Shown: piece after piece, positions 10,816 to 18,589 of the stretch | How the letters are laid out: each line of letters starts with the position of its first letter | How positions within the stretch are numbered: the stretch's first letter is position 1 | DNA from: Kutzneria sp. CA-103260 | GTDB lineage: Bacteria; Actinomycetota; Actinomycetes; Mycobacteriales; Pseudonocardiaceae | Reading direction: 5' to 3' | Assembly (NCBI RefSeq): GCF_018263855.1 | Contig: NZ_CP073318.1 | Coordinates: forward strand, 11,036,001-11,100,000 | Length of the DNA stretch: 64,000 nucleotides | The notes under the pieces: generated by a model | Told to the model about the DNA's origin: nothing | The model's input: the letters and a program-made list of their open reading frames with translations, nothing else | Database searches by the model: none | Made by a program: the position numbers and the translations under genes

Positions 10816-10841
10816 ATAGGAGCCGGCTATCCCGGGATAGC
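10816..10841. promoter_or_regulatory. LysR-box pair upstream of formate dehydrogenase
   Basis: ATAG-N7-CTAT at 10816-10830 is a classic LysR-type box, and it overlaps a perfect 16-base palindrome, GCTATCCCGGGATAGC, at 10826-10841. The two share the CTAT at 10827-10830. The site lies about 80-105 bases before the fdh start, where an LTTR activator would bind. Confidence 0.6.
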
Positions 10842-10921
10842 GAAGAACGCTTTGACGGCTCCCGGCGGACGCGAGCATGGTCGGAGGCATCTACTCGCGA
10901 CGTCGAAAATCGAGGTCAGCC

Positions 10922-12082
10922 ATGGCAAAGGTGCTGTGCGTGCTGTACGACGACCCGACCACCGGGTACCCGACCTCCTACGCCCGGGACGACCTGCCGA
11001 CGGTGCCCGGCTATCCCGGCGGGCAGACGCTGCCGACGCCCAAGGGACTCGGCTTCACGCCCGGCCAGCTGCTGGGCAGCGTGTCCGGCGCGCTGGGGCT
11101 GCGGGAGTTCCTGGAGAGCCAGGGGCACACGCTGGTCGTCACGTCCGACAAGGACCGGGAGGGCTCCGAGTTCGACCGGGAGCTGGCCGACGCGGACATC
11201 GTGATCTCCCAACCGTTCTGGCCGGCCTACCTGACCGCCGAGCGCATCGCCCGCGCCCCGAAGCTGAAGCTCGCGGTGACCGCCGGCATCGGCTCCGACC
11301 ACGTGGACCTGGACGCCGCCATCGAGCACGGCGTCACCGTCGCCGAGGTCACCTACAGCAACAGCATCAGCGTCGCCGAGCACGTGGTGATGATGATCCT
11401 GTCGTTGGTGCGCAACTACTTGCCCTCGCACCAGGTGGTGCTGGACGGCGGCTGGAACATCGCCGACTGCGTGGCTCGGGCCTACGACGTCGAGGGCATG
11501 CACGTCGGCACCGTCGCCGCCGGCCGCATCGGCGCCGCGGTGCTGCGCCGGCTCAAGCCGTTCGACGTGCACCTGCACTACACCGACCGGCACCGGCTGC
11601 CCCAGGAGGTGGAGGAGGAACTCGGGCTCACCTTCCACGAGAGCGCCGCCGACATGGTCCCGTTCTGCGACGTCGTGACGATCAACGCCCCGCTGCACCC
11701 GGAGACCGAGGGCCTGTTCGGCGACAAGCTCATCGGCAGCATGAAGCGCGGGGCGTACCTGATCAACACCGCCCGCGGCAAGATCGCCGACCGGGACGCC
11801 GTGGTGCGGGCCCTGGAGAGCGGGCAGTTGGCCGGCTACGCCGGCGACGTCTGGTTCCCGCAGCCGGCCCCGGCCGACCACCCGTGGCGGACCATGCCGC
11901 ACCACGGCATGACCCCGCACATCTCCGGCTCCACCCTGTCGGCCCAGGCCCGCTACGCCGCCGGGACCCGGGAGATCCTGGAGAACTGGTTCGCCGGCGA
12001 GGCGATCCGCGACGAGTACCTGATCGTCGACGGCGGCAAGCTCGCCGGCGCGGGCGCCCACTCGTACTCGACGAACAAGTAG
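10922..12082 (+). CDS. fdh: NAD-dependent formate dehydrogenase
   Basis: Oxidises formate to CO2 with reduction of NAD+; metal-free, cytoplasmic. The 386-residue protein carries all the signature residues of the Pseudomonas/Candida-type enzyme: AGIGSDHVDL, YSNSISVAEH (Asn that binds formate), the nucleotide loop GRIGAAVLRRL from residue 201 with Asp-Arg after it (YTDRHRLP, indicating NAD rather than NADP), the catalytic Arg285 in NTARGKIADRDA, a Gln in WFPQPAP, and the catalytic His333 in TPHISGST. The ATG at 10922 is chosen by homology (MAKVLCVLYDDP). It follows a LysR gene that probably regulates it. It could supply NADH or remove formate from other pathways. Confidence 0.97.
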   Translation: MAKVLCVLYDDPTTGYPTSYARDDLPTVPGYPGGQTLPTPKGLGFTPGQLLGSVSGALGLREFLESQGHTLVVTSDKDREGSEFDRELADADIVISQPFWPAYLTAERIARAPKLKLAVTAGIGSDHVDLDAAIEHGVTVAEVTYSNSISVAEHVVMMILSLVRNYLPSHQVVLDGGWNIADCVARAYDVEGMHVGTVAAGRIGAAVLRRLKPFDVHLHYTDRHRLPQEVEEELGLTFHESAADMVPFCDVVTINAPLHPETEGLFGDKLIGSMKRGAYLINTARGKIADRDAVVRALESGQLAGYAGDVWFPQPAPADHPWRTMPHHGMTPHISGSTLSAQARYAAGTREILENWFAGEAIRDEYLIVDGGKLAGAGAHSYSTNK

Positions 12083-12085
12083 CCG

Positions 12086-12460
12086 TCACCCGGCTAGCAG
12101 CAGCACGGCGGCCACCGCGACGACAACGGCCGCCGTGCCGCCGTGCATGGCCCAGGCCAGCACCTTCGAGCCGCCGTTGCGGAGCACGATGACGGCGTCG
12201 CCGATGGGCACGACGGCGGCGACGAGCAGATACCACCCCAGGGCGTGCGGGCCGGCCGCGGCCAGCATGACCAGGACGGCCACGCCCATGGCCAGATCCC
12301 GGATGCCCTTGATGTTCAACCACGCCGCGAGGGCGCCCTCCGGCCACTCCGGCAGGCCGAAGCCCTTGGCGTTGGCGGCGGGTCCGATCAGGTAGACGGC
12401 CCCCATCGCGATCACCGCCACGCCGAGCACCGCCGCCAGGATCACTGTCGCTGTGTACAT
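12086..12460 (-). CDS. DUF4267 small membrane protein
   Basis: A 124-residue protein with four predicted membrane helices (roughly residues 5-25, 50-70, 74-92 and 102-122). The GPAANAKGFGLPEW segment and the LNIKGIRDLAMG motif are typical of DUF4267. Function unknown. It is transcribed divergently from a TetR regulator, and three copies of a CTAGC-type palindrome lie between them, so it is probably the regulator's target. Confidence 0.85.
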   Translation of the reverse strand: MYTATVILAAVLGVAVIAMGAVYLIGPAANAKGFGLPEWPEGALAAWLNIKGIRDLAMGVAVLVMLAAAGPHALGWYLLVAAVVPIGDAVIVLRNGGSKVLAWAMHGGTAAVVVAVAAVLLLAG

Positions 12461-12481
12461 CTGCTGCCACCCCTCGGGAAT

Positions 12482-12545
12482 CTAGCGCTGCTAGGTCTTG
12501 TAGCAATGCTAGACATAGCCGCGCTTGAAAAGCTAGCGGTGCTAG
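12482..12545. promoter_or_regulatory. TetR operator array, three palindromes
   Basis: CTAGCGCTGCTAG at 12482-12494, TAGCAATGCTA at 12501-12511 and CTAGCGGTGCTAG at 12533-12545 share the form CTAGC-N3-GCTAG. The outer two sit 22 bases upstream of the DUF4267 start and 10 bases upstream of the TetR start, so the array could control both genes. The same 13-mer also occurs inside coding sequence elsewhere in the window (37139, 55687, 55939). Confidence 0.7.
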
Positions 12546-12555
12546 GATTTCGGGT

Positions 12556-13131
12556 GTGACCGTGCAGCAGCGGCGCGAGCGGGAACGCGCGGAGCGCCAT
12601 GACCTGATCCTCCGGACGGCTCGCGAGCTGGCCGAGGCCGAGGGCTGGGACGCGGTGACCACGCGCCGCCTGTCCCAGCGGATCGAGTACAGCCAGCCGG
12701 TGCTGTACAGCCACTTCGCCAACAAGGACGCCATCGTCGCGGCCGTCGCCGAGCAGGGCTTCGCCGAACTGGCGGCCGCCATGGCCGCGGCGCGCCGCCA
12801 GGAGGTCGAGCCGCAGGGCCTGCTCCGTGCCGTCGTCGACGCCTACCTGGGCTTCGCCGAGGCCAACCCCGTCCTCTACGACGCGATGTTCACCCTCGAC
12901 GTCGGCCTGCGGTTCGCCCAGCCCGACTCCCCGCCGGCCCTGCTCGACGGCTTCGACCAGCTCGTGCGGACCTTCGAGGCGCTGGTCGACGACCCGGCCG
13001 AGATCGGCACCTTCACCGAGGTCGCCTGGGCCGCCCTGCACGGCCTGGCCACCCTGACTCGTGCCGGCCGCCTCTCCGACGGGCAACACGAAGCCCGGGT
13101 CGACCTGCTCGTCACGCGGCTGCTGTCATGA
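12556..13131 (+). CDS. TetR/AcrR family transcriptional regulator
   Basis: A 191-residue regulator. The N-terminal HTH is clear (LILRTARELAEAEGWDAVTTRRLSQRIEYSQPVLYSHFANKDAIVAAV) and the C-terminal part (NPVLYDAMFTLD, WAALHGLATLTRAGRL) is of the WHG type. The GTG at 12556 lies only 10 bases after a palindromic operator, so the message is probably leaderless. It likely represses itself and the divergent DUF4267 gene. A 14-base segment around its stop codon is repeated before the next gene. Confidence 0.93.
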   Translation: MTVQQRRERERAERHDLILRTARELAEAEGWDAVTTRRLSQRIEYSQPVLYSHFANKDAIVAAVAEQGFAELAAAMAAARRQEVEPQGLLRAVVDAYLGFAEANPVLYDAMFTLDVGLRFAQPDSPPALLDGFDQLVRTFEALVDDPAEIGTFTEVAWAALHGLATLTRAGRLSDGQHEARVDLLVTRLLS

Positions 13132-13166
13132 GGGGAGCGGGCGTCAGGGGGTTGCTGTCATGAGGG
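13121..13166 (+). repeat. Direct repeat spanning TetR stop and next start
   Basis: TGCTGTCATGAGGG occurs at 13121-13134 and again at 13153-13166. The first copy holds the TetR stop, the second the ATG of the NAD-binding protein. The 32-base spacing suggests a small tandem duplication that created or separated the start site. Confidence 0.6.
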
Positions 13167-13891
13167 CCAAGATCGTGGTCACCGGCGGGACCGGGCGGCT
13201 GGGCCAGGTGGTGGTGGAGCGGCTGGCCGAGCGGGGCTGCGAGGTGCAGTCGATCAGCCGGCGCAACACCACCGTGTCGGTGGATCTGCGCAAGGGCACG
13301 AACATCGACCAGGCCATCGCCGGCGCCAGGGCGATCGTGCACTGCGCGACGACCAACGGGCGCGGGGACATCCCGGCGACCCGGAACCTGATCGAGGCGG
13401 CGAAACGGGCCGGCGGCCCGCACCTGGTCCACATCTCGATCGTGGGCATCGAGCGGGTGCCGATGCCCTACTACCGGGCGAAGCTGGCGGTGGAGCGGGA
13501 GATCGTCGAGTCGGGGCTGCCGTGGACGATCCTGCGCACCACCCAGTTCCACGAGCTGGTGGCCCAGATCCTGGGCCTGGCGGCGCGGCTGCCGGTGATG
13601 CCGCTGCCCGCGGGTTTCCGGTTCCAGCCGATCGACACCGGCGACGTGGCCGACCGGCTGGCGCGGCTGGCGCTGGGAGCGCCGGCGGGCCGGGTGGCGG
13701 ACATGGGCGGCCCGCAGGTGCTGGACGTGCGGCAGCTGGCCAGCACCTATCTGATGCTGACGGGCAAGCGCCGGCCGCTGTGGTCGGTGCCGATCCCGGG
13801 CGCGGTGGCCCGCGGCTACCGGGAGGGCCACCACCTGGCCCCGGAGCACGCGGTCGGCGGGCGCACCTTCGAGGAGTTCCTGGCCGGATAA
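13160..13891 (+). CDS. NAD(P)H-binding atypical SDR
   Basis: A 243-residue Rossmann protein of the NmrA/atypical SDR type. It begins MRAKIVVTGGTGRLGQVVV (GxxGxxG nucleotide loop), has IVHCATTNGRG after strand 4, the LVHISIVGIERVPMPYYRAK segment with a Tyr-x3-Lys pair, and a GLPWTILRTTQFHE motif. Such proteins reduce small substrates or sense NADP(H); the substrate is unknown. It follows the TetR gene by 28 bases and may be co-transcribed with it and co-regulated. Confidence 0.85.
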   Translation: MRAKIVVTGGTGRLGQVVVERLAERGCEVQSISRRNTTVSVDLRKGTNIDQAIAGARAIVHCATTNGRGDIPATRNLIEAAKRAGGPHLVHISIVGIERVPMPYYRAKLAVEREIVESGLPWTILRTTQFHELVAQILGLAARLPVMPLPAGFRFQPIDTGDVADRLARLALGAPAGRVADMGGPQVLDVRQLASTYLMLTGKRRPLWSVPIPGAVARGYREGHHLAPEHAVGGRTFEEFLAG

Positions 13892-14003
13892 AAAGCAGGT
13901 GCCGGGAGCGGTTTTGGCTGGTACCGTCGTCGGCATGATCCTCTGAGCGCGCCTTCGTGCGACTTCATCCCCAGGTACGTGACGAACCCTCAGGAGGACA
14001 GCT

Positions 14004-14216
14004 ATGCCCGAGCAGCATGCCGACCAGAACCCGGCCGATCAGGCCGCCGAGTCGAACGCCGTGGGCGAGGAGCCCACCGTCCGCCCCAACCGCGCGGAAC
14101 GCCGCAACAAGGGCAAGGGCGTCGCCAAGACCAACGGCGTGTCCTACAACCCGCACATCAAGACGGCGAGCACCGGCCATCAGCGCCAGTACTCCAACCG
14201 TCGCAGCGGGGGATGA
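14004..14216 (+). CDS. Small basic, probably disordered protein
   Basis: A 70-residue protein with an acidic first half (PEQHADQNPADQAAES) and a basic second half (RPNRAERRNKGKG, HQRQYSNRRS). I recognise no domain. The ribosome site AGGAGGACAGCT directly before the ATG is among the best in the region, and the stop overlaps the start of the next gene by ATGA, so translation of this small gene is well supported and coupled to the ADP-ribosylglycohydrolase. The basic tail could bind RNA or DNA; this is inference only. Confidence 0.7.
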   Translation: MPEQHADQNPADQAAESNAVGEEPTVRPNRAERRNKGKGVAKTNGVSYNPHIKTASTGHQRQYSNRRSGG

Positions 14217-15076
14217 CGCGGCTCGACCTCGCCCGTGACGCCCTGGCCGGCCTGTCGGTCGGGGACGCCCTCGGCGCGCAGTACTTCGTTCCCGGCAACG
14301 CCCTGCCGCGCATTCCGGCGGGGCCCTGGGAGTGGACGGACGACACCGAGATGGCCTGCTCGGTGGTCACCGCACTGCGGGATCGCGGCGAGATCGACCA
14401 GGACGAGCTGGCGGGCCTGTTCGCGGACCGGTGCGAGCCGTACCGGGGCTACGGCCCCGGCGCGGTGGTGATCCTGCACCGGATCCGCGACGGCGTGCCG
14501 TGGCAGACCGCGGCCGGCGCCGCCTTCGGTGGCACCGGCTCCTGCGGCAACGGCGGCGCGATGCGCATCGCGCCGCTCGGTGCGTTCTTCGCGGACGACC
14601 CGGACCGGGTGGTCGAACAGGCCACGCGGGCCTGCCAGGTGACGCACCTGCACCCGGAGGGCGTCGCCGGCGGGATCGCCGTCGCGCTGGCCGCCGCCTA
14701 CACCGGCGGCTGCCGGCTCGCAGCCCAGCCGCCGACCGCCGACGGGCTGTTCGCGTTCGTGCTGGACCGGTTGCCGGACAGCGAGGTTCGCCGTCGGGTG
14801 GAGCGGGCCCGGGAGCTGCTGGGCCGGTCGGCCGCCGAGGTCGCCTTCGAGCTCGGCAACGGCTCGCGGGTGCTGGCCCAGGACACCGTGCCGTTCACGA
14901 TCTGGGCCGCCGCCACCCAGCTGGGCGACTATCGCCAGGCCGTGCTGACCTGCGTCGAGGTCGGCGGCGACATCGACACCACCAGTGCGATCGTCGGCGG
15001 CATCGTCTCGGTGGTCGCCGACGTGCCGGCGGACTGGCTGGCGGCCCGCGAGCCGTTGCCGGACTGGGTCGGCTGA
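14213..15076 (+). CDS. ADP-ribosylglycohydrolase family protein
   Basis: A 287-residue all-helical hydrolase that removes ADP-ribose from macromolecules or small molecules (DraG/ARH family). Both metal-binding motifs are present: WTDDTEM near residue 42 and GGDIDTTSAIVGG near residue 248, with the GDALGA segment close to the N-terminus. It is coupled by an ATGA overlap to a small basic protein. The substrate is not known; members of the group act on arginine- or guanidine-linked ADP-ribose, and some on ADP-ribosylated antibiotics. Confidence 0.92.
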   Translation: MTRLDLARDALAGLSVGDALGAQYFVPGNALPRIPAGPWEWTDDTEMACSVVTALRDRGEIDQDELAGLFADRCEPYRGYGPGAVVILHRIRDGVPWQTAAGAAFGGTGSCGNGGAMRIAPLGAFFADDPDRVVEQATRACQVTHLHPEGVAGGIAVALAAAYTGGCRLAAQPPTADGLFAFVLDRLPDSEVRRRVERARELLGRSAAEVAFELGNGSRVLAQDTVPFTIWAAATQLGDYRQAVLTCVEVGGDIDTTSAIVGGIVSVVADVPADWLAAREPLPDWVG

Positions 15077-15121
15077 AAAACCGTTCGCGCCTTGATCGCT
15101 GTCACTGCTAGCTTCACGAGC

Positions 15122-15154
15122 ATGTGCTTCGGACACCTGCCCCTGTACTTCTAA
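15122..15154 (+). CDS. Candidate 10-residue leader peptide before the glycosyltransferase
   Basis: An ATG-started open frame of ten codons (MCFGHLPLYF, then TAA) lies 52 bases upstream of the macrolide-type glycosyltransferase gene and is followed at once by a hairpin at 15159-15183. Antibiotic-resistance genes of this kind are often induced through ribosome stalling on a short leader. The peptide has only a weak ribosome site (ACGAG) and may be leaderless. Its translation is not proven; the arrangement of peptide, hairpin, ribosome site and resistance-type gene is what supports it. Confidence 0.45.
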   Translation: MCFGHLPLYF

Positions 15155-15158
15155 GTCC

Positions 15159-15183
15159 CGAGTGGATCTCGCGTACCCACTCG
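15159..15183 (+). promoter_or_regulatory. Hairpin between leader peptide and glycosyltransferase
   Basis: CGAGTGG (15159-15165) and CCACTCG (15177-15183) form a 7-bp stem with an 11-base loop. It begins four bases after the leader stop codon and ends about ten bases before the glycosyltransferase ribosome site (AGGAG near 15195). An attenuation or anti-ribosome-site role is possible. Confidence 0.45.
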
Positions 15184-15206
15184 TTCGACTCAGCAGGAGT
15201 TCTGCC

Positions 15207-16277
15207 ATGCACATCGTGTTCATGGCCGTGCCCGAGCACGGCCATCTCAACCCCGGACTGCCCCTGGTGACCGAGCTGGTCGCCCGTGGACACCGGGTCA
15301 GCTACGCGATCACCGAGAAGTTCGCGGACCACGTCGCCGCGGCCGGCGCGACGCCCTCGCTCTACACCACGACGTTCCCGGAGCGCATGCCCGAGGACGG
15401 CGAAGCCGGCACGCGGATGTTCGTCGACGAGTTCCGGTCGGCCACGCCGCAGATCGAGGCGCTGTACGACAACGACCGGCCGGACGTGATCGTCTGCGAC
15501 ATCGGCGCGTTCCAGGGGACGGTGCTGGCCGACCGGTGGGGCGTCCCGGTGGTGCAGCTGTCGGCCAGTTACATCGCGATCCCCGGCAGCGACGCCGACG
15601 ACTTCCCGAAGTTCGTTGCCGAGAACGGGATTCCGGACGCGCTGTTGACGCCGAGGCCGTGCCTGGTGGCGATGCCGCGTTCGTTCCAGTTCGACGCCCC
15701 GACCATCGACGGCACCTTCACGTTCGTCGGGCCGATGGGCACGCCGGAGCCATGGACGGCGCCGGACGACCGACCGGTGCTGCTGATCTCCCTCGGCTCC
15801 TCCTACACGGACCGGCCGGACTTCTTCCGCGACTGCCTGACCGCGTACGCGGACAACGGCTGGCACGTGGAGCTGGCGATCGGGAACTTCGTCGACCCGG
15901 CCGATCTCGGGCCCGTGCCGAGCAACTTCACGGTCAGCCGGTGGGTGCCGCAGGCGTCGATTCTCACGCGGGCCAACGCCTTCATCACCCACGCCGGCAT
16001 GGGCGGCGTGATGGAGGCACTCGCCCAGGGGGTGCCGCTGATCGCCGTTCCGCAGGCGGTCGACCAGCTGCTCACCGGGCCGCGGATCGAGGAACTCGGC
16101 CTGGGGCAGCACATTCCCCGTGACGAGGTCACCGTGGAACGGCTGCGGGCCGCGCTGCACCACGTCAGCACGGACGAGAAGATCGCGGCCAACCTCGACG
16201 CCATCCGGCGGGAAATCCTGGCCAGTGGCGGGGTTCAGCGGGCGGCCGACATCGTGGAGTCCCAAGTGGAGGGTTAA
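15207..16277 (+). CDS. Macrolide-type UDP-glycosyltransferase (MGT family)
   Basis: A 356-residue GT1 (GT-B fold) enzyme. The start MHIVFMAVPEHGHLNPGLPL is typical of the macrolide glycosyltransferases that inactivate antibiotics with UDP-glucose. The C-terminal donor site has VSRWVPQASIL and THAGMGGVMEALAQGVPLIAVPQAVDQ. The ATG at 15207 has AGGAG upstream. Members such as Streptomyces MgtA/OleD act on macrolides but are promiscuous toward other acceptors. The small leader peptide upstream would fit antibiotic induction. The GNAT gene follows with no gap (GTG directly after TAA), so the two are co-translated. Confidence 0.88.
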   Translation: MHIVFMAVPEHGHLNPGLPLVTELVARGHRVSYAITEKFADHVAAAGATPSLYTTTFPERMPEDGEAGTRMFVDEFRSATPQIEALYDNDRPDVIVCDIGAFQGTVLADRWGVPVVQLSASYIAIPGSDADDFPKFVAENGIPDALLTPRPCLVAMPRSFQFDAPTIDGTFTFVGPMGTPEPWTAPDDRPVLLISLGSSYTDRPDFFRDCLTAYADNGWHVELAIGNFVDPADLGPVPSNFTVSRWVPQASILTRANAFITHAGMGGVMEALAQGVPLIAVPQAVDQLLTGPRIEELGLGQHIPRDEVTVERLRAALHHVSTDEKIAANLDAIRREILASGGVQRAADIVESQVEG

Positions 16278-16766
16278 GTGATCGAGGTGCGGGTGGCCGA
16301 GGCCGGCGAGCTGGCCGGTCTCGTGGCCGTCGAGGACGCCGCCGACGGGCTGTTCGGGGCGTACGGGATCGTGTTCCCGGCGAGTTCGGACATCGACGAG
16401 GTCGCGGACCCGGACGACGTGCTGGTCGTCGGCCGGCCGGCGGTCGGCTTCGCATACGTGGGGGACGTCGACGACGGCCTGCACCTGCACCAACTGGCCG
16501 TGCACCCGGATCACGGGCGCCGAGGCCTGGGGACCGCCCTGCTGGCGGCCGTGTTCGCACGCGCCGCCGGCCGGGCGGTCACGCTCACCACGTTCCGGCA
16601 CATTCCCTGGAACGAGCCCTGGTACCGGGAGCGCGGCTTCAGCGAGGTGGTCGATCCCGGTCCAGAGCTCAAGCGCCTGGTCGAGGGCGAGGCCTGGCTG
16701 CGTGACCTGGGCGAACGCGTGACCCTTACGTCCAAGGTAATGGAGCAGCCGCCGAAGCGTGGGTAG
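16278..16766 (+). CDS. GNAT family N-acetyltransferase
   Basis: A 162-residue acetyltransferase. The acetyl-CoA binding motif A is clear: HQLAVHPDHGRRGLGTALLAAVF, followed by the strand VTLTTFRHIPWNEPWYRERGF with the catalytic-region Tyr. The GTG start follows the glycosyltransferase stop directly. Substrate unknown; its operon partner suggests modification of small molecules. Confidence 0.88.
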   Translation: MIEVRVAEAGELAGLVAVEDAADGLFGAYGIVFPASSDIDEVADPDDVLVVGRPAVGFAYVGDVDDGLHLHQLAVHPDHGRRGLGTALLAAVFARAAGRAVTLTTFRHIPWNEPWYRERGFSEVVDPGPELKRLVEGEAWLRDLGERVTLTSKVMEQPPKRG

Positions 16767-16776
16767 CGTCGGCGGC

Positions 16777-17574
16777 ATGACCACGGCGGAGATCAGGCAG
16801 CGGCCGGTCGGCGAGCTGCTGCGGCAGTGGCGGGAGCACCGCCGGCTGAGCCAGCTGGAGCTGTCCAACAAGGCCGAGGTGTCGACCCGGCACCTGAGCT
16901 TCCTGGAGACCGGCCGGTCCACGCCGAGCCGGGACATGGTGCTGCACCTGGCCGACCGGCTGGAGGTGCCGCTGCGGGAGCGGAACACGCTGCTGGTCTC
17001 CGCCGGCTACGCCCCGGTCTACACCAGGACGGCGCTGGACTCGCCGGAGATGGCGCAGGTGCGGGAGGCGGTCCGGCAGATCCTGACCGGGCACGACCCG
17101 TACCCGGCGGTGGTGGTGGACCGGCACTGGAACCTGTTGGACGCCAATTCCAGCGCGTCGTTCCTGACCGCCGGCGCGGCCGAGCACCTGACCGGGCCCT
17201 CGACGAACGTGCTGCGGCTGGCACTGCACCCGGAGGGCATGGCGCCGCAGATCATCAACCACGGGGAGTGGCGGTCGCACGTGCTCGGCCAGCTGCGGCG
17301 GCAGCTCGAATCGGTCGCCGATCCGGAGCTGACCGCGCTGTACGAGGAGTTGCGGGACTATCCGTGCGCCGACGCGTGGCCGGACATCGAGCTGATGCCG
17401 GCCGGCGACAATCTGGTGGTGCCGCTGCGGATCCGGCGCTGCGACGTGGAACTGTCGTTCTTCAGCACCATCGCCACCTTCGGCACGCCGCTGGACGTGA
17501 CCGTGGCCGAGCTGGTCATCGAGTCGTTCTTCCCGGCCGACGAGGTGACCAGGACCTTCATGACCAGCTTGTGA
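16777..17574 (+). CDS. XRE family regulator with MmyB-like ligand domain
   Basis: A 265-residue protein: an N-terminal HTH_31/XRE domain (LLRQWREHRRLSQLELSNKAEVSTRHLSFLETGRSTPSRDMV) and a C-terminal MmyB-type PAS-like ligand-binding domain (DPYPAVVVDRHWNLLDANSSA, then ALHPEGMAPQIINHGEWRSHVL). In Streptomyces members of this family control antibiotic or redox genes and may bind fatty acids. The ATG at 16777 is preferred by homology; a start 6 codons earlier overlaps the GNAT end. It overlaps the convergent DUF2293 gene by 17 bases. Confidence 0.92.
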   Translation: MTTAEIRQRPVGELLRQWREHRRLSQLELSNKAEVSTRHLSFLETGRSTPSRDMVLHLADRLEVPLRERNTLLVSAGYAPVYTRTALDSPEMAQVREAVRQILTGHDPYPAVVVDRHWNLLDANSSASFLTAGAAEHLTGPSTNVLRLALHPEGMAPQIINHGEWRSHVLGQLRRQLESVADPELTALYEELRDYPCADAWPDIELMPAGDNLVVPLRIRRCDVELSFFSTIATFGTPLDVTVAELVIESFFPADEVTRTFMTSL

Positions 17575-18565
17575 GCATCTCGTCGATGCGCTGCCAGATC
17601 TGGTCCCGGGCCTCCTGACGGGGCACGCCCTTCATCAGCAGGGCGTCGTAGTCGGTGTCCTCGTGGCGTACGGAAGCGACGACGGCGTGCCGGACCGCCC
17701 GCTCGTCCAGGGCCCGGCCGGCGGCCGACCGCCCGACCCGGCCGCTGCCCCGCAACGCCGTGTGCCGGGCGATCGCCTCGGCCCGCTCGGCCGGAATCCT
17801 GGGGAACAGCAACCGGATCTCGGTCGTGAACTGCCCCACGAAGTTCTCGTCCCACTGGGCCCGGCGCTCGGCGTCCTTGACCCGACGGCGGGCCCGCAGC
17901 TCCTCGTCGTCGAAGCACTGCTGCTCGGCCCGGTCGAGGGCGTCCGGCTCGACCAGGATGCCCAGCCGCCAGGTCCGGCCGCGGCGACCCGGATCCGGCC
18001 GCACCGCGATCGCGGTGAGGCCGCTCTCCTTGCGGGCACGGCGGCTCAGCGTCGCGTTGCCGGCCTTGAGGAACACCAGGTGGTCCAGGTCGGCGCAGCT
18101 CATGCAGATCGCCGAGCCGGCGTCCATCATCAGCCACTTGTCGCCGTCGCCGCATTCCTCGCACTCGAACTCCTCGCGCGCCTCCAGCACGACGAGGTCC
18201 GGCACCTTCTTGTCGATGGTGGCCGGGTCGAGGCCGACCTTGGTGAAGGAGAGGTTGACCCACCGGTTGTCGCGATCGGCGGTGAAGCGGAGCGGGCGGC
18301 GGTCGCGGGTGGCCGACAGGTGGGGGTCGGTCCTCAGCGCGAACCGCTGGCCGCCCCAGCGCCGAAAGGCGTCCACCGCCTCCAGCAGCTTGTCGTCGTC
18401 CACGGAGATGGCCGTGGCGAGCGGGTCGAGCTCCCCGCGCTGCCAGCGGTCGACGTTGCGTTGGTGCACCCAGCCGAGCTCCAGCAGAACGTCGAGAAAA
18501 CAGACCCGGCCACGACGGCTCACGAGGATCTCCGCGATGGTCTGCACGCGTGTGCTCAGCTGCAT
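17558..18565 (-). CDS. DUF2293 domain protein
   Basis: A 335-residue protein. The C-terminal ~90 residues (EIRLLFPRIPAERAEAIARHTALRGSGRVGRS, then VRHAVVASVRHEDTDYDALL) match DUF2293. The middle contains a CEECGDGDKW...CMSCADLDHLVF segment that looks like a zinc ribbon, and the N-terminus a short helical domain (LDVLLELGWVHQRNVDRWQRGELD). Function unknown; nucleic-acid binding is plausible. An ATG at 18577 is an alternative start. It is divergent from nudC with almost no spacer, so at least one of the two messages must be leaderless. Confidence 0.85.
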   Translation of the reverse strand: MQLSTRVQTIAEILVSRRGRVCFLDVLLELGWVHQRNVDRWQRGELDPLATAISVDDDKLLEAVDAFRRWGGQRFALRTDPHLSATRDRRPLRFTADRDNRWVNLSFTKVGLDPATIDKKVPDLVVLEAREEFECEECGDGDKWLMMDAGSAICMSCADLDHLVFLKAGNATLSRRARKESGLTAIAVRPDPGRRGRTWRLGILVEPDALDRAEQQCFDDEELRARRRVKDAERRAQWDENFVGQFTTEIRLLFPRIPAERAEAIARHTALRGSGRVGRSAAGRALDERAVRHAVVASVRHEDTDYDALLMKGVPRQEARDQIWQRIDEMLTSWS

Positions 18566-18589
18566 GCCCCTGACCATACGATCGGACGA

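Noticed and set aside
13128..13160. Separate small gene from the ATG at 13128
   Set aside because: The frame from this duplicated ATG is short and gives no recognisable protein; it is a by-product of the 14-base direct repeat.
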